Below the pieces are notes generated by a model. That model worked only from the letters and a program-made list of their open reading frames with translations, did not search any database and was not told where the DNA came from. From UBA1672 sp051967755 (GTDB taxonomy: Bacteria; Pseudomonadota; Alphaproteobacteria; Micavibrionales; Micavibrionaceae), in the NCBI GenBank assembly GCA_051967755.1, contig JBQDYD010000001.1:499514-563513 (forward strand): a DNA stretch of 64,000 bases. The letters are read 5' to 3'. The translations under genes and the position numbers were made by a program. This document shows, piece by piece, positions 36,400 through 44,324 of this stretch. Numbering within the stretch: the first letter of the stretch is position 1; each line of letters starts with the position of its first letter.

Positions 36400-38220
36400 A
36401 TGACGCAACGTGCTTGCATATATGCCCGATATAGCTCTGACCTTCAAAGTGACGCATCCATTGAAGATCAAATTCGCCTGTGCAGTGACAAAGCAAGCGC
36501 TGAAGGCTGGAAGCTTGGCAATTGTTATACGGATGCAGGAATTTCAGGGGCATCACTCATGCGCCCTGGCATTCAATCTCTGCTAAGTGCCGCAATGAAT
36601 GGCGAATTTGACATACTCATTGCTGAAGCCTTGGATCGCCTCTCTCGCGATCAGGAGGATATTGCAGGTATCTTTAAACGCATGGAGTTTGCTGGCGTTA
36701 AGATCATCACTCTTTCAGAAGGCGAAATATCCACGCTTCACATAGGCCTGAAAGGCACTATGAACGCGATGTTCCTGAAAGACTTGGCCGACAAGACTCG
36801 CCGTGGTCTTCGTGGTCGTGTAGAGAAAGGCAAATCAGGTGGCGGTCTGGCCTATGGCTATCAGGTGGTAAAACAGTTCGACGCCAATGGCGAAGCCATC
36901 AAAGGGGATCGTGAGATTGATGAAGTGCAGGCCGACATCATCCGCCGCATCTTCCGAGAATATGGCATTGAAAACAAATCACCCAAAGCTATTGCTGCTC
37001 AGCTAAACGAAGAAGGCATACCTTGCCCATCTGGCAAAAGCTGGGGGCAATCCACCATAAACGGCAACCGCAAGCGCGGTACTGGCATTCTGAACAATGA
37101 ACTGTATATCGGTCGCCTGATCTGGAACAGACAGCGCTTTATCAAAGACCCTGCCACAGGAAAACGTGTAACGCGCCTGAATGATCCGTCTGAATGGATT
37201 ATTCAGGATGTACCAGAGCAACGCATCGTTGATTCTGAGCTATGGGAAGCGGTTAAGACGCGCCAGAAAACACTGGATCGTAAATCTACCGCGCTTTGGC
37301 AAACGAACCGCCCCCAATATCTGTTATCAGGACTGACCAAGTGTGGCGTTTGCGGTGGCGGGTATTCCAAAATCAACTCTACCCAATATGGCTGCTCTGC
37401 GGCCAAGAACAAAGGGGATAGCGTCTGTGACAATCGCCGCACCATCAAACGAGAAGCGCTTGAGGGCTATGTTTTGGATGGCTTGCAAGGCCATCTCATG
37501 CGTGAAGAGCTGGTCAATGTGTTCTGTAAAGAATACACCAAGCATTTAAGCACCTTGCATGCGCAGGCCAATGCGCAGCGTAAATCACTTGAATCTCAAC
37601 GTGACAGCCTTCTCAAAGAGCGCGAGCGCCTAATACAGGCCATCAAAGACGGTATTCCCGCCAGTATGGTCAAGGATGATCTGGAAAGCGTTTCAGAGCG
37701 CATTGAGAAAGCGGAACAAGCTCTGACGGTGCAACCCGCACTCAAGCCTCTGATTCATCCGGCCATGGCTTCACGTTACCACCAAGCCATTAAAGACCTA
37801 AAGGCATCGTTGAATGCGGATGGCGCGCGCGCCGAAGCATCACAGCATTTGAGGGGGCTTATCGACAAAGTGGTGTTAACACCAGAGGAAGGCGAGAAAG
37901 GCCTGCGTATTGATCTTTACGGAGATTTAGCTGGAATCTTGAATATGTCTTTGGAGACGAAAGATATGAAAATCTTGGACAAACTATGCTTGAACGCATC
38001 GAATGATAATAAAGCTATCAATGGGGCCGAAGCCCACATAGATAGAATTGGTAGCGGGGGCTGGTTGCCAACGCTGTCTAAGCTGCTGGTAAGTGCCCTT
38101 GATATCGCCTCTAAGCCACCACATATCAGCGCGTTACTATCTAGCTTAGAGGGAGCCCACGCTTCACAGGGCGCGGAGTATAACGGCGAAAGCCCCATTT
38201 TGACAAGTGGAGAGGCTTGA
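36400..38220 (+). CDS. Large serine recombinase
   Basis: A 606-aa recombinase. The resolvase/invertase catalytic domain starts RACIYARYSSDLQ, with the nucleophile Ser near residue 11, followed by LDRLSRDQEDIA. A recombinase domain (about 155-290) has GLAYGYQVVKQ and NGNRKRGTGILNNELYIGRL, then a zinc ribbon CGVCGGGYSKIN..CSAAK..C and a coiled coil (about 385-450). It follows the small gene and precedes mobC by 1 base. It lies mid-island, far from either att site, so it may belong to a nested element or act in co-integrate resolution. Confidence 0.93.
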   Translation: MTQRACIYARYSSDLQSDASIEDQIRLCSDKASAEGWKLGNCYTDAGISGASLMRPGIQSLLSAAMNGEFDILIAEALDRLSRDQEDIAGIFKRMEFAGVKIITLSEGEISTLHIGLKGTMNAMFLKDLADKTRRGLRGRVEKGKSGGGLAYGYQVVKQFDANGEAIKGDREIDEVQADIIRRIFREYGIENKSPKAIAAQLNEEGIPCPSGKSWGQSTINGNRKRGTGILNNELYIGRLIWNRQRFIKDPATGKRVTRLNDPSEWIIQDVPEQRIVDSELWEAVKTRQKTLDRKSTALWQTNRPQYLLSGLTKCGVCGGGYSKINSTQYGCSAAKNKGDSVCDNRRTIKREALEGYVLDGLQGHLMREELVNVFCKEYTKHLSTLHAQANAQRKSLESQRDSLLKERERLIQAIKDGIPASMVKDDLESVSERIEKAEQALTVQPALKPLIHPAMASRYHQAIKDLKASLNADGARAEASQHLRGLIDKVVLTPEEGEKGLRIDLYGDLAGILNMSLETKDMKILDKLCLNASNDNKAINGAEAHIDRIGSGGWLPTLSKLLVSALDIASKPPHISALLSSLEGAHASQGAEYNGESPILTSGEA

Positions 38221-38221
38221 A

Positions 38222-38650
38222 ATGGTCGATAAAACGCCAAAAACCAAGTATCCACCTCCATTCTCCATGCGATTTACCGAGGAAGAGCGCAAAGCGTTAG
38301 AGACGGCTGCGGCAGGCAGACCGCTCGCAGCTTACATTCGCTGGCTGATCTTCAAAGAGGATATGCCCGAAATGCCCAAAAACCGCACGCGCGGCGAAAC
38401 TGCTGATATTGATCAAAAGGCCATCGCCAAGCTCATTGGGGCGCTCGGCCAATCCCGTATTAGCGCCAATATTAACCAGCTCGCCAAGGCGGCTAATTCT
38501 GGCTCTCTCCCCGTCAATCATGACGTTGTGGAATCACTCAATGAGTCTGTTACGGCTATTCAGTGGATGCGCGACACATTAATCAAAGCTCTAGGGCTAA
38601 AACCCCAAAGCCAGCCAGATAAGGAGGATGAAGATGATCCTCAAGGGTAA
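38222..38650 (+). CDS. MobC-like mobilisation accessory protein
   Basis: A 142-aa protein with the N-terminal FSMRFTEEERKALETAAAGRPLAAYIRWLIF, a ribbon-helix-helix-like oriT binding region seen in MobC/relaxosome proteins, then IGALGQSRISANINQLAKAANSGSLP, the MobC consensus. The start ATG 38222 follows GGAGAGG. It overlaps the relaxase start by about 17 bases. It should assist strand opening at oriT. Confidence 0.85.
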   Translation: MVDKTPKTKYPPPFSMRFTEEERKALETAAAGRPLAAYIRWLIFKEDMPEMPKNRTRGETADIDQKAIAKLIGALGQSRISANINQLAKAANSGSLPVNHDVVESLNESVTAIQWMRDTLIKALGLKPQSQPDKEDEDDPQG

Positions 38651-39971
38651 TCAACGCGCTGGCGGTCGCCAAATGGCGCTTCACCTGCTCAACGGGGAGC
38701 AAAATGAGCACGTCAATGTGCATGAGGTGAGCGGCTTTATGGCACAGGATGTTCTAGGCGCATTGAATGAAGCCTATGCGCTATCCAAGGGAACCAAGTG
38801 TAAGCAATTCATGTATTCCCTGAGCTTGAACCCGCCACAGGATGAAAAAGTCGATATTGAGACCTTTGAAAAAACGCTGGAGCGTGTGGAGCAAAAGCTG
38901 GGGCTGAAAGGCCAGCCCCGCGTGGTGGTCTTCCATGAAAAGGAAGGCCGCCGCCATGCGCACTGCGTTTGGAGCCGCATCAATACGGACGAGATGAAGG
39001 CGGTCAATATCTCGCACCCAAAACTAAAACTCAATGATATTTCAAAATCACTGTATCTCGAACATGGCTGGAAGATGCCTGAAGGCTTCAAAGACAAAAC
39101 CAAGAAAAACCCGCTGAACTTTACCCGCGCCGAATGGCAGCAAGCGCAGCGGGTTGGCCGTAAAGCCTCTGATATAAAAAGTGAGCTTCAGGAGTGCTGG
39201 GCAATATCCGACACCAAAACCAGTTTCGAGCATGCGCTTCGTGAAAAAGGCTACTTTTTAGCCAAAGGCGATAAACGCGGTTTTGTGGCTTTAGATGTAT
39301 ATGGCGAAGTGTATTCACTCACGCGCCAGCTTGGGCAAAAAACCAAAGCCTTAGAGGCGCGCCTTGGCAGCGCCAAGGACTTGCCATCAGTACAGGAAGT
39401 GAAAAGCGGCATACAAGGCCAGCTATCAAAGCTGTTTGATTCTTATAAAGAAGAATTGCGCAGCGTACACAATGAAAAGCTCAAGCCTCTGCTAGCTGAT
39501 AAGGCCGAGCTAACCAATGAACACCGCTCGGTACGTGCCAGCCTTAAGGAATACCAGCAAAAACGCTGGCAGGCTGAAGAGCTAAAGCGATCCGCCAGAA
39601 TCCGAAAAGGCTTTAAAGGCATTTGGGACAAGCTCAATGGCCGCTATTGGAAAACCCGAAAACGTAATGAACAAGAAGCGTGGCAGGCACATTTGCGCGA
39701 CCGTAAACAGCAAGAAGAACTGATTCAAAAGCAGTTAACCGAGCGCCAGAACTTGCAAACGCAAATCCAATTACTGCGCGACACCCAAGAAAAAGAGCGC
39801 CAAGCACTGGTGCGTGATCTTTCTCATGTTGCCAAGCATGAAGAAAAATCAAAACACGCTCAACGCTCGAAAACGAATACGCAAAGCAGAAGCACTCAGC
39901 ACACCAATGCACCAAACCGTCAAAACAGAGGTGATGACGATAAAGGCATGGATTTTGAGCCTGAGATATAA
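38634..39971 (+). CDS. MobA/VirD2-type relaxase
   Basis: A 445-aa relaxase/mobilisation nuclease. The N-terminus is ILKGNQRAGGRQMALHLLNG and the metal-binding motif III is FHEKEGRRHAHCVWSRIN (residues about 103-120). A Lys/Glu-rich coiled coil (about 265-400) and a basic tail follow. The catalytic nucleophile is not obvious; the family uses Tyr, and several are present near residues 45-60 (QFMYSLSLNP). The start ATG 38634 is spaced about 7 bases from AGGAGG. With MobC it defines the mobilisation module. Confidence 0.88.
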   Translation: MILKGNQRAGGRQMALHLLNGEQNEHVNVHEVSGFMAQDVLGALNEAYALSKGTKCKQFMYSLSLNPPQDEKVDIETFEKTLERVEQKLGLKGQPRVVVFHEKEGRRHAHCVWSRINTDEMKAVNISHPKLKLNDISKSLYLEHGWKMPEGFKDKTKKNPLNFTRAEWQQAQRVGRKASDIKSELQECWAISDTKTSFEHALREKGYFLAKGDKRGFVALDVYGEVYSLTRQLGQKTKALEARLGSAKDLPSVQEVKSGIQGQLSKLFDSYKEELRSVHNEKLKPLLADKAELTNEHRSVRASLKEYQQKRWQAEELKRSARIRKGFKGIWDKLNGRYWKTRKRNEQEAWQAHLRDRKQQEELIQKQLTERQNLQTQIQLLRDTQEKERQALVRDLSHVAKHEEKSKHAQRSKTNTQSRSTQHTNAPNRQNRGDDDKGMDFEPEI

Positions 39972-40090
39972 GAAAGGACAATGGCATGGCTTGTGATAAA
40001 TGCGAACATTGCGGAAACCGCTACCATTGGAGCCATGCCTTTTCAAAATTCGGCTACGATGACGGCGACGGAAAAATTGAGATGGAGTAG

Positions 40091-41282
40091 TTCAGACCAA
40101 ATCTGACAGGTTCCCTTGAAAAAGAGAGGGTTACCGATTTTGATTGAAGGTGACTAAACCGTAAATCAATCAAAATACCGAGGTAACCCTCATGCTTCAT
40201 ACTAACGACAAGATTGTTAAACACAAGGTGGGCCTACTCAATCTGGCCGACGAGCTGGGCAATATTTCCAAAGCCTGCAAGATGATGGGCGTGTCACGAG
40301 ATACGTTTTATCGCTACAAAGAAGCTGTTCGTGATGGCGGAGTGGAAGCGCTGCTTGATCAGAATCGAAGAGTTCCAAATACCAAGAATCGCGTTGATCC
40401 AGCTGTAGAAGTTGCAGTCACTCAATACGCCATTGACCAGCCTGCCCATGGCCAAGTCAGGGTATCCAATGAGCTTCGCAAGAAAGGTGTTTTTGTATCA
40501 CCGAGCGGAGTACGCAGCATCTGGATCAGGCATGATCTGGCCAACTTCAAACAACGTCTGAAGGCTTTGGAAGCCAAGGTTGCTGAAGAAGGTCTGATCC
40601 TCACTGAATCACAAGTTCAAGCACTGGAGCGGAAGAAGCTCGACGATGAAGCCTGTGGTGAAATTGATACAGCCCACCCAGGTTACCTTGGGTCGCAAGA
40701 TACGTTCTACGTCGGCACTTTCAAAGGCGTTGGCCGAGTGTATCAGCAGACCTATGTGGATACTTATGCCAAGGTGGCCCACTGCAAGCTTTACACGACC
40801 AAGACGCCTATTACGGCGGCAGATCTACTCAATGATCGCGTATTGCCATTCTACTCTTCCGAGGCGCTTCCTGTGCTGCGTATCCTGACTGATCGAGGAA
40901 CGGAATACTGCGGCAAGGCTGATAGCCATGATTACCAGCTCTATCTGGCGATCAATGATATCGAGCACACGCGCACCAAGGCTCGGCATCCACAGACAAA
41001 TGGAATCTGTGAACGGTTCCATAAGACCATCTTGCAGGAATTTTATCAGCCCGCTTTGCGGCGGAAGATTTTTGGCTCAATCGAAGAACTGCAAACGGAT
41101 CTGGACATCTGGCTGGATTATTACAACAATGAACGCACACATCAGGGCAAGAAGTGCTGTGGTAGAACGCCAATGGAAACCTTGCTCGATGGCAAAAAGA
41201 TCTGGAAGGAAAAGTTTGTAAACTGAACCTGACCTGACAGACACCTTCATAAAAAATCGGTAACTGTCAGATCAAGTCTGAA
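40091..41282 (+). mobile_element. IS481-like insertion sequence
   Basis: About 1192 bp with imperfect terminal inverted repeats: TTCAGACCAAATCTGACAG at the left and the complement of a TTCAGACTTGATCTGACAG end at the right (16 of 19 match). A subterminal GTTACCGATTTT..GAAGGTG segment is also inverted at both ends. It holds a single transposase gene. No convincing target site duplication is visible, so the exact ends may be off by a few bases. Confidence 0.8.
40192..41226 (+). CDS. IS481-family DDE transposase
   Basis: A 344-aa transposase. N-terminal HTH domains (GNISKACKMMGVSRDTFYRYK) precede an rve integrase core, with the first Asp in the YQQTYVDTYAKV segment, the second in ILTDRGTEYCG and the Glu in HPQTNGICERFHKTI, closed by NNERTHQGKKCCGRTPMETL. 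It appears intact, so the IS may be active. Confidence 0.92.
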   Translation: MLHTNDKIVKHKVGLLNLADELGNISKACKMMGVSRDTFYRYKEAVRDGGVEALLDQNRRVPNTKNRVDPAVEVAVTQYAIDQPAHGQVRVSNELRKKGVFVSPSGVRSIWIRHDLANFKQRLKALEAKVAEEGLILTESQVQALERKKLDDEACGEIDTAHPGYLGSQDTFYVGTFKGVGRVYQQTYVDTYAKVAHCKLYTTKTPITAADLLNDRVLPFYSSEALPVLRILTDRGTEYCGKADSHDYQLYLAINDIEHTRTKARHPQTNGICERFHKTILQEFYQPALRRKIFGSIEELQTDLDIWLDYYNNERTHQGKKCCGRTPMETLLDGKKIWKEKFVN

Positions 41283-41568
41283 TTACTACAATTGAGACGC
41301 CTGAAATCGCCGAACTACTTGAAAGCGAAGGTTATGATGTGTGTTACGGGCGCTGGCTTGCGCACAACACGCTTATTTTTTCTATTAAAAAAAACGGCAT
41401 GGAATTCATGCCGCGCGATAAATCTACAATTCGGATCGGCTATGACGATCCGACGACTTATTTGCCTGAAGATATTCAGGCGATATTAGACAGCAAAATG
41501 CCGTTTTTTAGCGTTTTTCCTTACTAAAATGCCCTTATTAGCGCAGCCTCAATTTGAGAGCGAGCATT

Positions 41569-41603
41569 GCCGCCAAGCCTCAAGCTTGGCGGCGCATTTT
41601 TTA
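41569..41603. terminator. Strong bidirectional terminator
   Basis: A perfect 10-bp stem GCCGCCAAGC/GCTTGGCGGC with a 5-base loop, followed by GCATTTTTT. It lies between the end of the split gene (+) and the convergent 113-aa gene (-). Confidence 0.85.
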
Positions 41604-41607
41604 TCGG

Positions 41608-41949
41608 TCAAAACAAATCGAGCTGCATGTCATCAGGATTTTTAACGCCAAACAAACATCGTGCGGCCTTAATGGTGGATTCTCCCTGAAATATGGGCTC
41701 TTGAGATGAAGGAATAAATATTTCCCATGCCGCCCATACTTTTAAGCCCGCGCCTTCGTAATGAAGGCGTATGCTATTGCTGCAACCTGAACCGCCGCAA
41801 ATACCTAATTCATAACGAACCGCTTTTGCCATGTCGGCATCATTTAGACCTGTTGCCGCTCTGGCGTTCCATCTATCCAGCGCACCGCCTGTGCAGGTTA
41901 AAGCCCGTTTTAGTGATTTCTGTTTTTCTTCGTTTGTTAAATCACGCAT
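41608..41949 (-). CDS. Hypothetical protein downstream of ArdA
   Basis: A 113-aa protein with DRWNARAATGLNDADMAKAV, LGICGGSGCSN and GLKVWAAWE, ending MQLDLF. The Gly/Cys segment could bind metal but no family is recognised. It follows ardA by 33 bases on the same strand and is likely an accessory mobile-element gene. Confidence 0.6.
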   Translation of the reverse strand: MRDLTNEEKQKSLKRALTCTGGALDRWNARAATGLNDADMAKAVRYELGICGGSGCSNSIRLHYEGAGLKVWAAWEIFIPSSQEPIFQGESTIKAARCLFGVKNPDDMQLDLF

Positions 41950-41982
41950 TTTAAATTCCCTTTCCGCATGAAGGGAACCGCC

Positions 41983-42495
41983 TTAGCGGTTCCAAAAAAC
42001 ATGCACTTCTTGATAGCCTGTTTCGATTGTGAAAATATCGCCGCTCATTTCCATGTCGCGCCCCATGCGATCATAGTCGATATAAAATTCTAAATGGCTG
42101 GGCACTTCGCTTGTTTCTTCGGTGATTTCCTGCGCGTAGTCCGAGAGGCTTGCATACTCGCCTTGATAATCTTCCTCCATGGCTTTCTGTGCTTCTTCAA
42201 GCGTTGAAAAATGACTAATCAATTCGGCGGCTATCTCGCCATGCTCTTCGATAAAACAGGCTACTTGGTGCGCGCTTTCTATGCCTTCATACTCAGACAG
42301 GCGATAACTGCCGTAACCTTCAAAGTCATGAATGGCGTATTCTTCTGCATCCTCTACAGGGCTGGATTCCAACATGCTGTTTATTTGGTCTTGAATGTCG
42401 TCAATGTCTGCCGTTGCATCAATCCAAACGCCGTGCAAATAGCCGCTGTTATACGCTGCCAAACATGCCACATAAATTCTGATTTCTTCGCTCAT
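41983..42495 (-). CDS. ArdA-type antirestriction protein
   Basis: A 170-aa very acidic protein. The N-terminal IRIYVACLAAYNSGYLHGVWIDA, with the following AIHDFEGYGSYRLSEYEGIE, is the ArdA signature. The family mimics B-form DNA and blocks type I restriction enzymes, protecting incoming elements. The ATG at 42495 (MSEEIRIY) is used, since the 61 codons before it are not protein-like and a TTAAGGAG-type site lies just upstream. It is notable that the same island carries its own type I system. Confidence 0.9.
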   Translation of the reverse strand: MSEEIRIYVACLAAYNSGYLHGVWIDATADIDDIQDQINSMLESSPVEDAEEYAIHDFEGYGSYRLSEYEGIESAHQVACFIEEHGEIAAELISHFSTLEEAQKAMEEDYQGEYASLSDYAQEITEETSEVPSHLEFYIDYDRMGRDMEMSGDIFTIETGYQEVHVFWNR

Positions 42496-43033
42496 TGCTT
42501 TTCTCCTTAATCTTAAAAACACATCCCCTTTTGGGGTTGAAAACCCCAGAAAAAGGAGCGAGAGAAGCGAGCGTAAGATCACATGTTTTGGCGCAATCCA
42601 GACAGGGGGAACCGCCCATCCTGCACAAGCCCAGTCTTTTCGGGCGCGGAAGGACGGGGGATGTCTTGATGGAGACAAGTTGTGTGATATTTTGACGTTT
42701 ACCCAAAAGGGGCACGTAATTATTGAATCAAGCGAACACGATCAGTGTTCACACCCTATTGAACTTTCAGCCTAGCGCAGCGAAACCTTCAACTTCTTCC
42801 AAAGCAGTCGTGCTTTAGCACTACCAGCAATTTTCAATCAATCAGCACCACCTGATTGAGCCCTTACCCAGCACTGCCTTTTAGCATTACCACTAGCGCA
42901 ACGTGACAATGGATCAGCAAGCGTAAAGCTTCTTCACATTATTGCGACCCAAGGTGCAGCTCAGTCTCTTTGCACAAACACGCGGCCATACAAAGGCCGT
43001 GGCATTCACGGCCTCCAAAAACAGGAGGTAACA
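42496..43033. other. 538-bp gene-free region between ardA and a small gene
   Basis: No convincing ORF. Several inverted repeats are visible: CCCCTTTTGGGG (42525-42536), GAACAC/GTGTTC (42734-42750), GTGCT/AGCAC near 42810, CAATCA/TGATTG near 42837-42857, and near 43000 the pair GGCCGTG/CACGGCC just before the next gene. Short imperfect repeats containing CTAGCGCA occur at about 42771 and 42893. It may hold the divergent promoters, and an oriT is possible, but nothing decisive is seen. Confidence 0.45.
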
Positions 43034-43213
43034 ATGAAATTGATTACAAGATTTGGATTGGCAGCCAAAAACACGAACGAGCTTTATGGCCTTCATAGAA
43101 AGGTTTTTAACGAGCTGGCAAAAAGTAAGCCACAAACACTGGAGCGCGTGAACGCTTTAGCTTCACTTGAAAATATCGAGAACGAACTTGCGTCAAGGGC
43201 TCCATGCCCTTGA
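43034..43213 (+). CDS. Small 59-aa protein with strong ribosome site
   Basis: ATG at 43034 follows CAGGAGGTAACA, the strongest Shine-Dalgarno in this part of the island. The product begins MKLITRFGLAAKNTNELYGL and is helical, with QTLERVNALASLENIENEL. It is too short for family recognition. A GC-rich hairpin 20-40 bases upstream of the site (GGCCGTG/CACGGCC) could control translation or transcription. Convergent with the Sir2 gene, 9 bases apart. Confidence 0.65.
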   Translation: MKLITRFGLAAKNTNELYGLHRKVFNELAKSKPQTLERVNALASLENIENELASRAPCP

Positions 43214-43222
43214 TGGATGCGC

Positions 43223-44311
43223 CTAAAACGGATCATCATCTCCAGCACCAGACAAATCAGTAAAGTAAGCGAGATTCATCTTTTCTTCGAAAAACTGTTT
43301 TGCAGTTAAATTCTCATAAATTATTCGGTCTGCACTAATATTGAGTGCTGCCGCAATACGAGATTTCTCATTCTCAACTCTTGCAAGTACTAAATCATCC
43401 TTATCTTCGAAAATTGGTGATACAACAAGGACTTTTAAATACTCGCTACGAGTAATCGCTTGACCAATCAGTTCGTTTACATAACGATCGCTAAAGCTGT
43501 ACCCAACCACGACAATAAACCGAAGAGCCTCATTTAGTGAGTACTTCCGAAGCTCATGGACATAAAATAAGTAAGGATCAATAGAGCTAAGTTTCGCGGC
43601 TGTGCCAAAAATTAGTTCAGGGCTCGGCTGAGGATTATCACATAGGGTTAAAAGGTTTCCTTTAGCAGAATCCCTAATCCAGTCTATCGAGCCATGGAGT
43701 TTATACAGATATAGACCTACATCTGCATTTTCATTAGCATCAAATTTCGATGCCTCCCACTCTCGATCACCGTTAAACCCAAGTTCAAGGCTAAATTCTG
43801 TTCCCGCTAGTGCTCTCTCGACACAGATATCATAATTTAGGGTGAAAACACGAACAGCACTGCCTATATCGGAAACGAGTTCTTTAAACCCTCGGAAATA
43901 ACTTGCTCTATCGTAATTATTTATATTAATCCATTGAAAAAGCTGCGCACGTATTTGTTTGTCGAGTTTTTCTACCTTTTCGAATTCTTCACCAGCCACT
44001 TTAAGCAAGTGTATATTCCATCCACCAATAAAAGGATAAAGCTTATTCTGGTGCTTCTGATTAATTTCTGATAACACGTCAAGCAACTCTTCTATAGTTG
44101 CCGACTGATCCGCAAACAACCCCTCAAGTCCACGCTGGTAGATGATTGAGCTTTTTAAATAATTGTATAGTTCATAGAAATCTTTGAACTCAGCATCTGA
44201 ACAAATTTTTTCTTCAATGTCGAGTGTCATTTCCTTAGCATGCTTAATACCAGCGTCGACACTCGCTCCTGCCCCAAGGAGAAACAATAGGGAATCTTCT
44301 CTTAAGCTCAT
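43223..44311 (-). CDS. Stand-alone Sir2-like NADase effector of an Argonaute pair
   Basis: A 362-aa SIR2-family protein. Motifs are LLGAGASVDAGI (residues 11-22, NAD loop), FTLNYDICVERA with Asn159 and Asp161, KLHGSIDW with the catalytic His206, and VVVGYSFSDRYVNELI (about 267-282). The Asn and His are those needed for NAD cleavage in defence Sir2 proteins such as ThsA. The C-terminal about 70 residues are helical and acidic; there is no room for an APAZ domain. The gene starts 13 bases after the Argonaute stop, so the two form an operon. By analogy it should deplete NAD when the Argonaute recognises its target, causing abortive infection. Confidence 0.88.
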   Translation of the reverse strand: MSLREDSLLFLLGAGASVDAGIKHAKEMTLDIEEKICSDAEFKDFYELYNYLKSSIIYQRGLEGLFADQSATIEELLDVLSEINQKHQNKLYPFIGGWNIHLLKVAGEEFEKVEKLDKQIRAQLFQWININNYDRASYFRGFKELVSDIGSAVRVFTLNYDICVERALAGTEFSLELGFNGDREWEASKFDANENADVGLYLYKLHGSIDWIRDSAKGNLLTLCDNPQPSPELIFGTAAKLSSIDPYLFYVHELRKYSLNEALRFIVVVGYSFSDRYVNELIGQAITRSEYLKVLVVSPIFEDKDDLVLARVENEKSRIAAALNISADRIIYENLTAKQFFEEKMNLAYFTDLSGAGDDDPF

Positions 44312-44324
44312 TTTGTTCCCCTTT

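Larger units (their letters stand above)
39986..41527 (+). pseudogene. Small gene split by an IS481-like element
   Basis: The left part (39986-40090) encodes MACDKCEHCGNRYHWSHAF and continues to GDGKIEME, where it meets a TAG at the IS edge. The right part resumes in frame after the IS as TIETPEIAELLESEGYDV and ends at 41527. Joined, it would be a protein of about 110 residues with an N-terminal CxxC..C zinc knuckle. A short target duplication was not identified. The intact form is probably a cargo or mobilisation-associated small protein; function unknown. Confidence 0.65.

Noticed and set aside
40081..41295. Target site duplication of the IS
   Set aside because: Flanks GATGGAGTAG and TTACTACAAT share no direct repeat; the GTAG/CTAC match is inverted and could be part of the ends.
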